This document shows positions 1 through 5,860 of a stretch of DNA of 5,860 nt, in pieces (the stretch's first letter is position 1; every line of letters starts with the position of its first letter). The translations under genes and the position numbers were made by a program. Below the pieces are notes generated by a model, which did not search any database, was not told the origin of the DNA, and worked only from the letters and a program-made list of their open reading frames with translations. The DNA comes from Acidobacteriota bacterium (lineage in GTDB: Bacteria > Acidobacteriota > Blastocatellia > RBC074), in NCBI GenBank assembly GCA_017991275.1, contig JAGNMH010000384.1:1-5860 (forward strand). The letters run 5' to 3'.

Positions 1-158
1 GCCGGAGCGCCTGTCTTCAGCCCTTCAGGAGTAAAACCGTCAGTCGCGGTGTTACCGGATTGCGCTCTGCCATTGGCCGATAAACTCAAAAGCAGAAAGA
101 TGGCGGCAAACGAATTCAGCAGAGCAAAGACAAAATTGCGGCGAGCGAGCTTGTTCAT
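1..158 (-). CDS. Exported protein, N-terminal fragment (possibly RHS/YD-repeat family)
   Basis: Only the first 52 codons are present; the gene continues past the left edge of the window. It begins MNKLARRNFVFALLNSF and has a classical Sec signal peptide: basic residues at 3-7, a hydrophobic core at about 9-28, and a likely signal peptidase I site after NGRA (residue 32), leaving a mature start QSGNTATDGFTPEGLKTGAP. The start is supported by a Shine-Dalgarno AGAGGA (162-167, minus strand) three bases before the ATG. The gene follows the 159-residue anchored protein by 76 bp with no visible terminator, so the two are probably co-transcribed. The short mature stretch TPEGLKTGAPA resembles the opening of large acidobacterial RHS/YD-repeat surface proteins as I remember them (a TPxGLxPGAPAGSY-like motif). 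That is inference from about ten residues; any other secreted protein remains possible. Export is well supported, family weakly. Confidence 0.75.
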   Translation of the reverse strand, partial: MNKLARRNFVFALLNSFAAIFLLLSLSANGRAQSGNTATDGFTPEGLKTGAP

Positions 159-234
159 AATTCCTCTCACAACGTTGAAGGTCGGTAGCTGTTTGTTGGC
201 TTCAAATCGGTTACTAAAAACGGCATTGGCAAGA

Positions 235-714
235 TCATCGCGGCGTCAGGGTGATCGTGCATTTCCATTCGGGATGACTGGCTTCACTCAACTCGTAATC
301 GCCGGGCGGCAGATTGAAATGTGCATTCCAGCTTCCGCGTCCTTTTTTCAGCTTTACGTCAATGACCTTGTCTGTCGGCCTGTTTCCCACCGTTCGATTG
401 AGCGTCAGATTTAATTCAGGATCGGCAGTGCGGTTGACGATGGTCATCACAAAATCTTTTGCCGAACGTTTGATGGCCAGCGGCATAAACCCAAACCGGC
501 TGACGGTGATGAGTTCGGATTCGATTTGTTCCTGTTGCTGAGCAGTTACCCCTTCGATAAGTTTCGTGCTTGTTACTTCGGCTGAGGCATTGCTGCTTCC
601 ACCTCTGACAGTCGTTTCCGCAGTCGGGTGCGGAAAGATTATTTCCGTAGCAATAACAACTGAAACCAGACACACCGCCAGCGTGCCACCAATAATCAAG
701 GAAGTGCGTTTCAT
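235..714 (-). CDS. Small membrane-anchored protein with C-terminal beta-rich domain, function unknown
   Basis: A 159-residue protein that I cannot assign to a named family. It starts MKRTSL, and a hydrophobic segment at about residues 5-27 should act as an uncleaved signal anchor or signal peptide. Residues 28-55 form a Ser/Thr/Gly/Ala-rich linker, and 56-67 are Gln/Glu-rich and probably helical. From about 70 to 157 a compact domain of alternating hydrophobic strands follows (RFGFMPLAIK, KDFVMTIVNRT, LNLTLNRT, GSWNAHFNLPPGDYEL, WKCTITLTP). The pattern 'PPGDYEL.EASHPEW.C.I.L' with Asn-Arg turns suggests a small beta-sandwich, perhaps cupredoxin-like, facing the periplasm. However, there is no obvious copper-ligand set; the domain has a single Cys at 152. 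The start has a good Shine-Dalgarno, AGGAGA (719-724), four bases upstream. It precedes an exported protein gene on the same strand by 76 bp, so a shared role at the cell envelope is a reasonable inference. The GC content and codon choice are not visibly different from the neighbours. Confidence 0.82.
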   Translation of the reverse strand: MKRTSLIIGGTLAVCLVSVVIATEIIFPHPTAETTVRGGSSNASAEVTSTKLIEGVTAQQQEQIESELITVSRFGFMPLAIKRSAKDFVMTIVNRTADPELNLTLNRTVGNRPTDKVIDVKLKKGRGSWNAHFNLPPGDYELSEASHPEWKCTITLTPR

Positions 715-862
715 TTCATCTCCTATGTAGCAATTGAAAACCGAGCGGAAGACACACGTATGCCGTTCGGGTTAGTTTTGAAAATAACTAAATGGAAAAC
801 AGCTTGCAGGGAGCTAGAGGGGAATATCCGAGTTCAAAAAATCGTTTCGTAAATTGTTATTC

Positions 863-871
863 TGTGGATAA
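863..871 (-). promoter_or_regulatory. Perfect DnaA-box 9-mer (TTATCCACA)
   Basis: The minus strand reads TTATCCACA, an exact match to the high-affinity DnaA box. It lies 148 bp upstream of the start codon of the 159-residue protein gene, just downstream of a TTGACA box. A single 9-mer can occur by chance, so binding by DnaA is inference only. A second exact copy occurs at 5829-5837. Confidence 0.3.
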
Positions 872-880
872 GGCGGGGGC

Positions 881-907
881 ATTGTGTGTGTGCGTGTGTT
901 CTGTCAA
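881..907 (-). promoter_or_regulatory. Weak candidate sigma-70 promoter for the 159-residue protein gene
   Basis: A perfect -35 hexamer TTGACA (907-902) is followed after 15 bases by CACAAT (886-881), which matches four of six -10 positions. The spacer is short compared with the usual 16-18 bases, and the -10 is poor, so this is only the best candidate in the gap. If used, transcription would begin near 874 and give a leader of about 160 bases before the ATG at 714. The DnaA-box 9-mer at 863-871 would then sit right at the start of the transcript, a position compatible with repression. Confidence 0.2.
882..900. repeat. Short TG dinucleotide tract
   Basis: On the plus strand a run of five TG units (883-892) is followed by CG and two more TG units. 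It fills the spacer between the candidate -35 and -10 boxes in the intergenic gap, so slippage here would alter promoter spacing. The tract is short and interrupted, so it may simply be a compositional accident. Confidence 0.45.
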
Positions 908-954
908 TAGGTTATTTTGCGTGCCAAACTATTTTAATGTTACGCAGAAATAAC

Positions 955-1000
955 AAAAAAATACTGTAACAAGAAACTGTAATGGATGGCGAGGTTACAG
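955..1000 (-). terminator. Possible weak intrinsic terminator after the histidine kinase gene
   Basis: On the minus strand CTGTAAC (1000-994) contains the kinase stop codon TAA (997-995) and is exactly complementary to GTTACAG (970-964). The downstream arm is followed by TATTTTTTT (963-955), a run of seven T residues. The loop is long (23 bases) and the stem AT-rich. A competing stem pairs the same left arm with TTACAG at 982-977 and has a 12-base loop. Structure plus U-tract suggest termination, but the stem is weak. Confidence 0.35.
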
Positions 1001-2497
1001 CGGCAATCTTAATCTGGCTTCGCAGCCTTTGCCATTGATGCGATTTTCCAGAGTCAGGGTTCCGCCGTGGCCTTCGGCGATTTGGCGGCTGAGCGCCAGG
1101 CCAATTCCTGAGCCTCCGGGTTTGGTGGTAAAGAACGGAACGAACAGGTTAGAGGTGTTCGACAAACCGTGGCCTTCGTCTTCGACTGAGATTTCAAGGT
1201 AGTTATTTGCTACTCGCCAGGTAATGCTGACGGTACCTGCATTTTCAATTGATGCATCAACCGCGTTGCGTTGCAGGTTAATCAGCAACTGTTCCAGTTG
1301 GGCGCGGTCGCCTTGAATAGTTAGTTCAGGGCCAGGGATCAGTTCCACTTTCAAGCGAGTTTCCAAACTTGCGGCTTGGCGAACCCAACTGCCAACATCC
1401 ATCGGCTGCAATTCAGGGCGAGGCAGTTTGGCCAAGACCGCGTAAGCGGTCATAAAACGATTCAACGATTCGGCTCGCGTTGAGATAACAGACAGACCTC
1501 GCACCAGGTCTTCTTCAAAATCCGCAGGCCAGTTTCCCGGTTCTGGATTTCTGGCCAGCATGTTTTCCAGGCTGCGCGCGATTGATTTTATTGGCGTCAG
1601 AGAGTTGTTTAACTCGTGGCCAAGCACCCGCACCAAACGCTGCCACGCCAGCCGCTCTTCCTCGCGCAGTGCGCGGCTAAGATCGGCGATGACCACCAAT
1701 TGATGAGGCTTTCCGTCTTCGCGGAATGTGCTGCGACGCATTCCCCACCGGCTGGCGACGTTGCCGATGCCGCCGGGGAAAGTTCGCTGCAAAGTTCGCG
1801 CGGCTTCGCCTTCCAGGCAATCCTGCATCTGCAACTCTTCTGCGGTTTTCCCCAACAGTTGAGCCGACGGACGATCAAGCAGGCGTTCGGCGGCGCGATT
1901 GAGCAATCGCAAACGCTGTTCGCTGTCGAAAGCAAAAACCGCCAAATCAATCTCTTCCATCACGCGGCGCAGTAAAACCGTCGCTTCCATTGCGCCCAGT
2001 CGCTGTACTCGCAAAGTCGAACCGAGCGCGTTGACCTCGCGGACTACGTCGCCGAGCGGATCGTCTTTGTTGACCGTTCGGCCTCGAATTGAGTAATCGC
2101 CTTCGCGCAAAGCGGCCAGCAGGTTCGACAGAGTTTGCAACGGCATGACGACCCGTTCGCGTAAAGCGTAAGCGCACCCAAGCCAGAAACTGACGATGAA
2201 AACCGTCAGAGTCCATTGCACTTTTGGCGTGTAATCGCCCATCCACAACATAACAAGCGCGACCAACGCGCCGGGAAAACCGGTGAAAAATGCCAGCAGC
2301 CAGATTCGTTTATCGAAGCTTAGCGGTTGCGGGTGAAAAGGTCGTGGCAGAGGTTTGACATGAACATAAGAGTCTCCGGCTTTGGTGGTTGGCTGTGGCA
2401 GAATCGAAAGCAGGTTCGGACGATCAGCGTCCCCCCTGTCAACCGGCGGTTCATATTCACCAAAGATTCGCAGACCCAGAAGTTTCATAGGCTGCAT
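995..2497 (-). CDS. NtrY-like sensor histidine kinase (HAMP-PAS-HisKA-HATPase_c)
   Basis: A membrane-bound sensor kinase that should autophosphorylate on His and pass the phosphate to a response regulator. With the start used here (ATG at 2497, weak GGA upstream) it has 500 residues: a Pro-rich cytoplasmic N-terminus (1-64), TM1 at about 65-87, a loop of only about six residues, TM2 at about 94-112, HAMP at about 113-168, PAS at about 172-273, a dimerisation/phosphoacceptor helix with HELNNSLTPI (His294), an N-box LLINLQRNAVDA (Asn411), a G1 box VEDEGHG (Asp440), an F-box LFVPFFTTK, a G2 box GGSGIGL (about 461-467), and a C-terminal LRLPL. All catalytic motifs are intact. HELNNSLTPIK is typical of the NtrY branch, whose partners are usually NtrC-type sigma-54 activators (established knowledge); no regulator is present here. 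The near absence of a periplasmic loop argues for sensing through the membrane or PAS domain. The reading frame extends upstream to 2608, but that start lies inside the terminator hairpin of the preceding gene and is unlikely. ATG at 2488 (MKLLGLRIFG) is an alternative start. Confidence 0.92.
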   Translation of the reverse strand: MQPMKLLGLRIFGEYEPPVDRGDADRPNLLSILPQPTTKAGDSYVHVKPLPRPFHPQPLSFDKRIWLLAFFTGFPGALVALVMLWMGDYTPKVQWTLTVFIVSFWLGCAYALRERVVMPLQTLSNLLAALREGDYSIRGRTVNKDDPLGDVVREVNALGSTLRVQRLGAMEATVLLRRVMEEIDLAVFAFDSEQRLRLLNRAAERLLDRPSAQLLGKTAEELQMQDCLEGEAARTLQRTFPGGIGNVASRWGMRRSTFREDGKPHQLVVIADLSRALREEERLAWQRLVRVLGHELNNSLTPIKSIARSLENMLARNPEPGNWPADFEEDLVRGLSVISTRAESLNRFMTAYAVLAKLPRPELQPMDVGSWVRQAASLETRLKVELIPGPELTIQGDRAQLEQLLINLQRNAVDASIENAGTVSITWRVANNYLEISVEDEGHGLSNTSNLFVPFFTTKPGGSGIGLALSRQIAEGHGGTLTLENRINGKGCEARLRLPL

Positions 2498-2587
2498 TTT
2501 TCCATACTGCCGCCTATTGCGCCATAAACCAGTTTGAGCCTTTGTAATGAAAAAAACTTTTTCCCACACACGAGTTCTGCAAGCGCC
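2498..2587. other. Short leader region of the histidine kinase gene
   Basis: These 90 bases lie between the terminator of the receptor gene and the kinase start. They should hold the kinase promoter if the terminator is effective. I see a TTGCAG that could act as a -35 box and T-rich sequence (AGTTTTTTTC on the minus strand) downstream of it, but no convincing -10 hexamer, so I do not call a promoter. Confidence 0.4.
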
Positions 2588-2630
2588 AAAATGAAAAGCG
2601 GAGACCAATCCGGCCTCCGCTTTTCATTTT
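2588..2630 (-). terminator. Strong intrinsic terminator of the TonB-dependent receptor gene
   Basis: Perfect 16-bp inverted repeat: arms 2588-2603 and 2615-2630 around an 11-base loop that can add two more C-G pairs. The core GCGGAG/CTCCGC is flanked by A-rich and T-rich arms, so on the minus strand the stem ends in a T-rich tract (CTTTTCATTTT). The opposite strand also ends in CATTTTT, so it could act in both directions. It starts 30 bases after the receptor stop codon and separates that gene from the kinase gene. Confidence 0.88.
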
Positions 2631-2633
2631 TAC

Positions 2634-2655
2634 CGATCAAACAATTTCTTGATCG
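2634..2655 (-). other. Small hairpin between receptor stop codon and terminator
   Basis: A perfect 7-bp inverted repeat, CGATCAA (2634-2640) and TTGATCG (2649-2655), with an 8-base loop, lies four bases after the receptor TAA and three bases before the main terminator stem. It has no T-tract of its own. It may stabilise the mRNA 3' end or simply be part of a tandem hairpin terminator. Confidence 0.5.
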
Positions 2656-2659
2656 AGGG

Positions 2660-5600
2660 TTAGAAGTGCAATCGAGCGCCGAACTGAATCTGCAGCGGAT
2701 TGCCCGGATTGTTGTTGACCAGATAATTGCCGTTGGCATCTTTCAGCTTCAGGAAGTTCGTGTTAGTCGGCCCGCCGAATCCGCAATTTGCCGGAACCGG
2801 GTTGGCGCAATAGTTGACAATTGTCGAACTGGTTGAAAGTTCAACGTTATCCAGATTCGGCAGGTTGAAGAACTCCGCGGAAAATGTGATTCGCGCGCCT
2901 TCGCCAAGCTTGAAGCCTTTCTGAATGCGCATATCAATGATGCTCTGCGAAGTGTTGCGGAAAGCGTTCCGCTTGAAAGGAACCCCGGCGGCGCTGTACG
3001 GACGGTCGGGGCCGCCAATGTCTTCGTTAGCATCGTTGCCGAATAGAGCATCAATTGGACGACCCGAACGCAAACGAATAGCCGCGGATATTTCAAACTG
3101 ATACGGCAGGAAAAAGACAGGGTTGGCCACAAACTGATGTCGCGTGTCCAGGCGCGAATAGCTGAATTCAGGCGCGAAGTTAAAGACATCCTGATATGCG
3201 ACACCACCTGCGTCACGTTCGTTGTCGTCATTGGAAAGCGTCCGGCTCAAGGTGTAAAAGGCGCTGAACTGCCCCCATTTGCGGCGCAAATTCGTGCGAA
3301 CGGTCATGCCTTGATAAACCGAACGACCGGTTGATTCGCGCACCTGCACGCTTCCCAGAGTTTCAATCGGACGGGCTGTGCCGCTGCGCAAACCGTAAAA
3401 CGGGCGTTGCGCCGGATCAACTGCGGTCGAACGAAGCGTCGGCAGCGGAATATTCAATTCGCGGTTTCGTTGCAGGTAGAAAGTGTTGACCTGGCTGTAA
3501 TCAGCGCCAAAAGTCAGACCGTTTGTCAGTTGATGCTCAATACCTCCGCCGAATTGATATGACTTCGGATTGTTAAAATCGTCCGCCCAGGTTATCGGAG
3601 CCGCACCTGTAAACGGATCAAACCCGGACAAACCCAAAGCCGCAGCAACCGATTGCACCTGTTGCGGAGTCAGAACCGGCAGCTTATCCAGCGAAGAATT
3701 GTTTAGATCAATGCCGATCAATTTCAACTGTTTGTAAACCGTGTTGTTCGGATTTCCGACCGGAACTCGAATCGGCAATTGGATTGAAAGGTCGCCCGCA
3801 GGATCGCGAAAGTTGTTTAACGGTCCAGCGTAAAGCAAACCCGGACTGCTGGCGTAATAAATTCCGCCAAAGCCACGAATAACCGTTTTTGAGTTCTTGA
3901 ACGGATCCCAGGCAAAACCCACGCGCGGGCCTAACTGATTGCCGTTGTCCGGGATGATGCTGGGATCAACCGTATGGCCTGAAGGAAACTTGAAGCCACG
4001 AATCTTGTCAAAAAGTATGGTGTTGTTGGTTTCAGGTTGCGGATTGAACTGGCCTTCCCAACGCAAACCGTAATTGAGAGTAAAACCCGGGCTTACACGC
4101 CAGGCATCCTGAGCGAAAATGGCAAACTGATTCATGGTGAAATCCAGCCGCCCGTTTCCGATGTTGCGGCGGTAAGTCACCGCCGTCGAATCAAAACGAT
4201 TGGCCGTTGCTCCACCCGACGACATAATGTCCAGCACCGATTCCAGGTTCGACCCGGTCACGTTGAACTCGCCAAACTGGTTGAATGCGAAGGTCTGATC
4301 AATGAAAAGATGATTTACCTCGGCTCCGAATTTAGTCGTGTGATTACCCAGAATCCAGGTCAAATTGTTGAAAACCTGGGCGCGCCAGTCGAACTGAGTG
4401 GTCGGCAGGAAGTTGCGAGTCCCAAATGTGCCGATGGTGCTGGTAACGCTGGCCAAATTGGAATTGGAAAGGCGCGGACGTTCTTCACGCGAATACTGAG
4501 CGCGCAGTTCGTTGACCACATTGCTGCTGAAGAAACTGTTGAATTGGCCGACAAGCGTGTGCGAGTTGTCGCCTTCTGTGCCGTTATTCGTCAGCGCGCG
4601 GTTGGTAGTCGGGAACAAAGAATTGCCGGTTGCGTTGGCGTTCAACGCTTCGTTGCGGCTGTAGTTGTAACGTATGTTCAGCCGGTTGGCATCGTTGAAG
4701 TTGTAATCAAAACGACCAAGCAAGGCATTGGCGTCATTGGTTTGGGTGAAAGGCGTTTCAAACGACTTGTAAAGGTCATAACCTTCTTTCGAATTGGCCG
4801 TCGGAGTGAATGTCGCAATTCGGTCGAAAAGAACAGCGCGCGGCTGATCCAGTTTCTGCTGTTCATAGGAGCCAAAGAAAAATGCCTTATCCTTTTTGAT
4901 CGGGCCGCCTATTGAGCCGCCATATTGGTGTTGAGTCGGAGCCGCATCCTGATTGAATGCATTCTGCGTCGCTAAATCTTTGTGACGATTAAGGTAAAAC
5001 GCCGAACCATGAAAACTATTCGTGCCGGATTTGGTGACAACCGTCACCACGCCACCGGTTGAACGACCGAACTCAGCCGAATAACCGCTGGCGATTACCT
5101 GAAACTCGCGGATTGATTCCTGCGGAATGGTGAAAGCGTTGTTCGACCGTTCACCGCCGCGAATGCCTCCGAAAAATGGCTGGTTGTAATCCAGACCGTC
5201 AATGTTGATGTTGGCGCCATAAATGCCTCGCTGCCCCGAAAGCGAAATCTGGCCGCGCTGTGGATCAACCTGGGCGGTCGGCGTCAGCGTCACGAAATCC
5301 TGAAATCGGCGGCCATTGATCGGCAGATTGCTGATCGCCGACTCGTTGATAAAGGCGTCCGAGTTCGAGCTTGTCGTTTGCAGAGCCTCCGCTGTTACCG
5401 TGACAGTTTCGGCAACCGTGCCGACGCCTAATGTGATATTGGCGTCGGTGATCTGGCCAACTGTCACCACTACATTTGGCAACTCTGTCCGGCTGAATCC
5501 TGAAGCTTCTGCCGTGATCCGATAACTGCCGGGTTGAAGCAAGACGAAGCGATAAACTCCGTCGGAACTGGAAACAGCGGTGCGTTCGGTAGAAGTTTCG

Positions 5601-5779
5601 GTGCTTATAGCCTTGACCGCCACACCGGGAACAGCGCCGCCGTTGCTGTCACGCACAGTGCCGGTAATCTGACCTGTGCTGCCCTGAGATTGGGCTAGAA
5701 CCGTTCCGCTCCACAAAATGAGGCAGAACGAAAACAGCATCGTCCACGCCAGAAAACGACTTAGATTTAATTTCGACAT
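2660..5779 (-). CDS. Oar-like TonB-dependent outer-membrane receptor with carboxypeptidase-regulatory domain
   Basis: Complete 1039-residue outer-membrane protein, probably a TonB-dependent transporter of a large or sugar/peptide-type ligand; the substrate cannot be told from sequence. The order is: Sec signal peptide (1-29, ending TVLA|QS); carboxypeptidase-regulatory/CNA-B-like beta domain (about 37-118, QITGTVRDSNGGAVPGVAV ... YRFVLLQPGSYRITAEASGF); a TonB-box-like ETVTVTA (about 124-130); a plug domain (about 131-256, with LPINGRRFQDF, NINIDGLDYN, and YSAEFGRSTGGVVTVVTKSG running into the barrel's FHGSAFYLNRH); then a long barrel with family signatures QDAWRVSPGFTLNYGLRWE, LGPRVGFAWDPF and DTRHQFVANPVFFLP. 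It ends in Phe (GARLHF), as expected for BamA-assembled barrels. The mature chain has only two Cys, at 991 and 999, close to the C-terminus. The start at 5779 (MSKLNLSRF) is set by the signal peptide and an AAGGAG site. The frame stays open to a GTG at 5836, which would put 19 extra residues before the signal peptide. Myxococcus Oar is the classic relative. The gene stands alone ahead of a strong terminator. Confidence 0.95.
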   Translation of the reverse strand: MSKLNLSRFLAWTMLFSFCLILWSGTVLAQSQGSTGQITGTVRDSNGGAVPGVAVKAISTETSTERTAVSSSDGVYRFVLLQPGSYRITAEASGFSRTELPNVVVTVGQITDANITLGVGTVAETVTVTAEALQTTSSNSDAFINESAISNLPINGRRFQDFVTLTPTAQVDPQRGQISLSGQRGIYGANINIDGLDYNQPFFGGIRGGERSNNAFTIPQESIREFQVIASGYSAEFGRSTGGVVTVVTKSGTNSFHGSAFYLNRHKDLATQNAFNQDAAPTQHQYGGSIGGPIKKDKAFFFGSYEQQKLDQPRAVLFDRIATFTPTANSKEGYDLYKSFETPFTQTNDANALLGRFDYNFNDANRLNIRYNYSRNEALNANATGNSLFPTTNRALTNNGTEGDNSHTLVGQFNSFFSSNVVNELRAQYSREERPRLSNSNLASVTSTIGTFGTRNFLPTTQFDWRAQVFNNLTWILGNHTTKFGAEVNHLFIDQTFAFNQFGEFNVTGSNLESVLDIMSSGGATANRFDSTAVTYRRNIGNGRLDFTMNQFAIFAQDAWRVSPGFTLNYGLRWEGQFNPQPETNNTILFDKIRGFKFPSGHTVDPSIIPDNGNQLGPRVGFAWDPFKNSKTVIRGFGGIYYASSPGLLYAGPLNNFRDPAGDLSIQLPIRVPVGNPNNTVYKQLKLIGIDLNNSSLDKLPVLTPQQVQSVAAALGLSGFDPFTGAAPITWADDFNNPKSYQFGGGIEHQLTNGLTFGADYSQVNTFYLQRNRELNIPLPTLRSTAVDPAQRPFYGLRSGTARPIETLGSVQVRESTGRSVYQGMTVRTNLRRKWGQFSAFYTLSRTLSNDDNERDAGGVAYQDVFNFAPEFSYSRLDTRHQFVANPVFFLPYQFEISAAIRLRSGRPIDALFGNDANEDIGGPDRPYSAAGVPFKRNAFRNTSQSIIDMRIQKGFKLGEGARITFSAEFFNLPNLDNVELSTSSTIVNYCANPVPANCGFGGPTNTNFLKLKDANGNYLVNNNPGNPLQIQFGARLHF

Positions 5780-5788
5780 AAAGATATT

Positions 5789-5794
5789 CTCCTT
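5789..5794 (-). promoter_or_regulatory. Ribosome binding site fixing the receptor start
   Basis: AAGGAG on the minus strand, nine bases before the ATG at 5779. It selects MSKLNLSRF as the start over the in-frame upstream GTG at 5836 and ATG at 5806, which have no comparable site and would place extra polar residues before the signal peptide. Confidence 0.8.
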
Positions 5795-5828
5795 GCTGAA
5801 AAACATAAGGGTTTGGTTGATCTGTCTT

Positions 5829-5837
5829 TTATCCACA
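5829..5837 (+). promoter_or_regulatory. Perfect DnaA-box 9-mer (TTATCCACA)
   Basis: The plus strand reads TTATCCACA, identical to the high-affinity DnaA box. It lies 49 bp upstream of the receptor start codon, within what should be its leader or promoter. Its orientation relative to the downstream gene is opposite to that of the copy at 863-871. The promoter itself is probably cut by the window edge. Function is inference from one 9-mer. Confidence 0.3.
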
Positions 5838-5860
5838 AATATCCGCCAAAAATTGCCGAA

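Noticed and set aside
49..414. A 121-codon open frame on the plus strand
   Set aside because: It overlaps antisense to two better supported minus-strand genes with signal sequences and ribosome binding sites, and its translation has no domain features.
910..927. Possible sigma-54 promoter (TTGGCACG on the minus strand, 927-920)
   Set aside because: The -24 half is perfect, which is tempting next to an NtrY-like kinase, but the -12 half (TTGC expected) reads ATAA at the required spacing and lacks the essential GC.
715..994. Replication origin, because of the DnaA box and AT-rich stretch
   Set aside because: Only one exact box is present in the gap, with no cluster, no AT-rich 13-mer array and no dnaA, dnaN or gidA neighbours.
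2498..2608. Longer start of the histidine kinase at 2608
   Set aside because: The ATG lies in the loop of the receptor's terminator hairpin and the extra 37 residues show no domain or signal. Starts at 2497 or 2488 fit better.
4037..4915. A 292-codon open frame on the plus strand
   Set aside because: It lies wholly inside the receptor gene on the opposite strand, whose protein shows family motifs along its full length. The plus-strand translation has no recognisable domain, so it is a shadow frame.
5780..5836. Longer start of the receptor at GTG 5836
   Set aside because: It would place 19 mostly polar residues before a normal signal peptide and lacks a ribosome binding site. The AAGGAG at 5789-5794 serves the ATG at 5779.
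1..5860. CRISPR array, transposon, tRNA or rRNA
   Set aside because: No regularly spaced repeats, no transposase-like frame, no terminal inverted repeats and no cloverleaf or rRNA core sequence were seen on either strand.

Overview
The window most likely comes from a Gram-negative bacterium of the Acidobacteriota, probably Blastocatellia or a near relative. This is inferred from protein style and not from a marker gene. The evidence is an Oar-like TonB-dependent receptor with a carboxypeptidase-regulatory N-terminal domain (a family greatly expanded in Acidobacteriota), an NtrY-style histidine kinase carrying HELNNSLTPI, and a partial secreted protein whose mature N-terminus resembles acidobacterial RHS/YD-repeat proteins.

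All four supported genes lie on the minus strand, so transcription runs from the right edge to the left. In that order: (a) 5779-2660, a complete 1039-residue outer-membrane receptor, closed by two hairpins in tandem, the second with perfect 16-bp arms (a strong intrinsic terminator, 2588-2630); (b) 2497-995, a complete sensor histidine kinase of about 500 residues with two membrane segments, HAMP, PAS and HisKA/HATPase_c, and no response regulator in view; (c) a 280-bp non-coding gap (715-994) with a weak terminator-like structure, a TG tract, a TTGACA box and a perfect DnaA-box 9-mer; (d) 714-235, a 159-residue membrane-anchored protein with a small C-terminal beta-rich domain; (e) 158 to beyond the left edge, the signal peptide and first mature residues of an exported protein, 76 bp downstream of (d) and probably co-transcribed with it.

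The receptor and the kinase are separated by the strong terminator, so they are probably independent units. Genes (d) and (e) look like a two-gene exported/membrane unit. The kinase's partner regulator and the receptor's substrate cannot be read from this window. I see no mobile element, CRISPR array, tRNA or rRNA. I do not see a convincing undescribed system. The items most worth checking are the paired small anchored protein and truncated RHS-like gene, the two perfect DnaA-box 9-mers upstream of two different genes, and the orphan-looking kinase with almost no extracytoplasmic loop.
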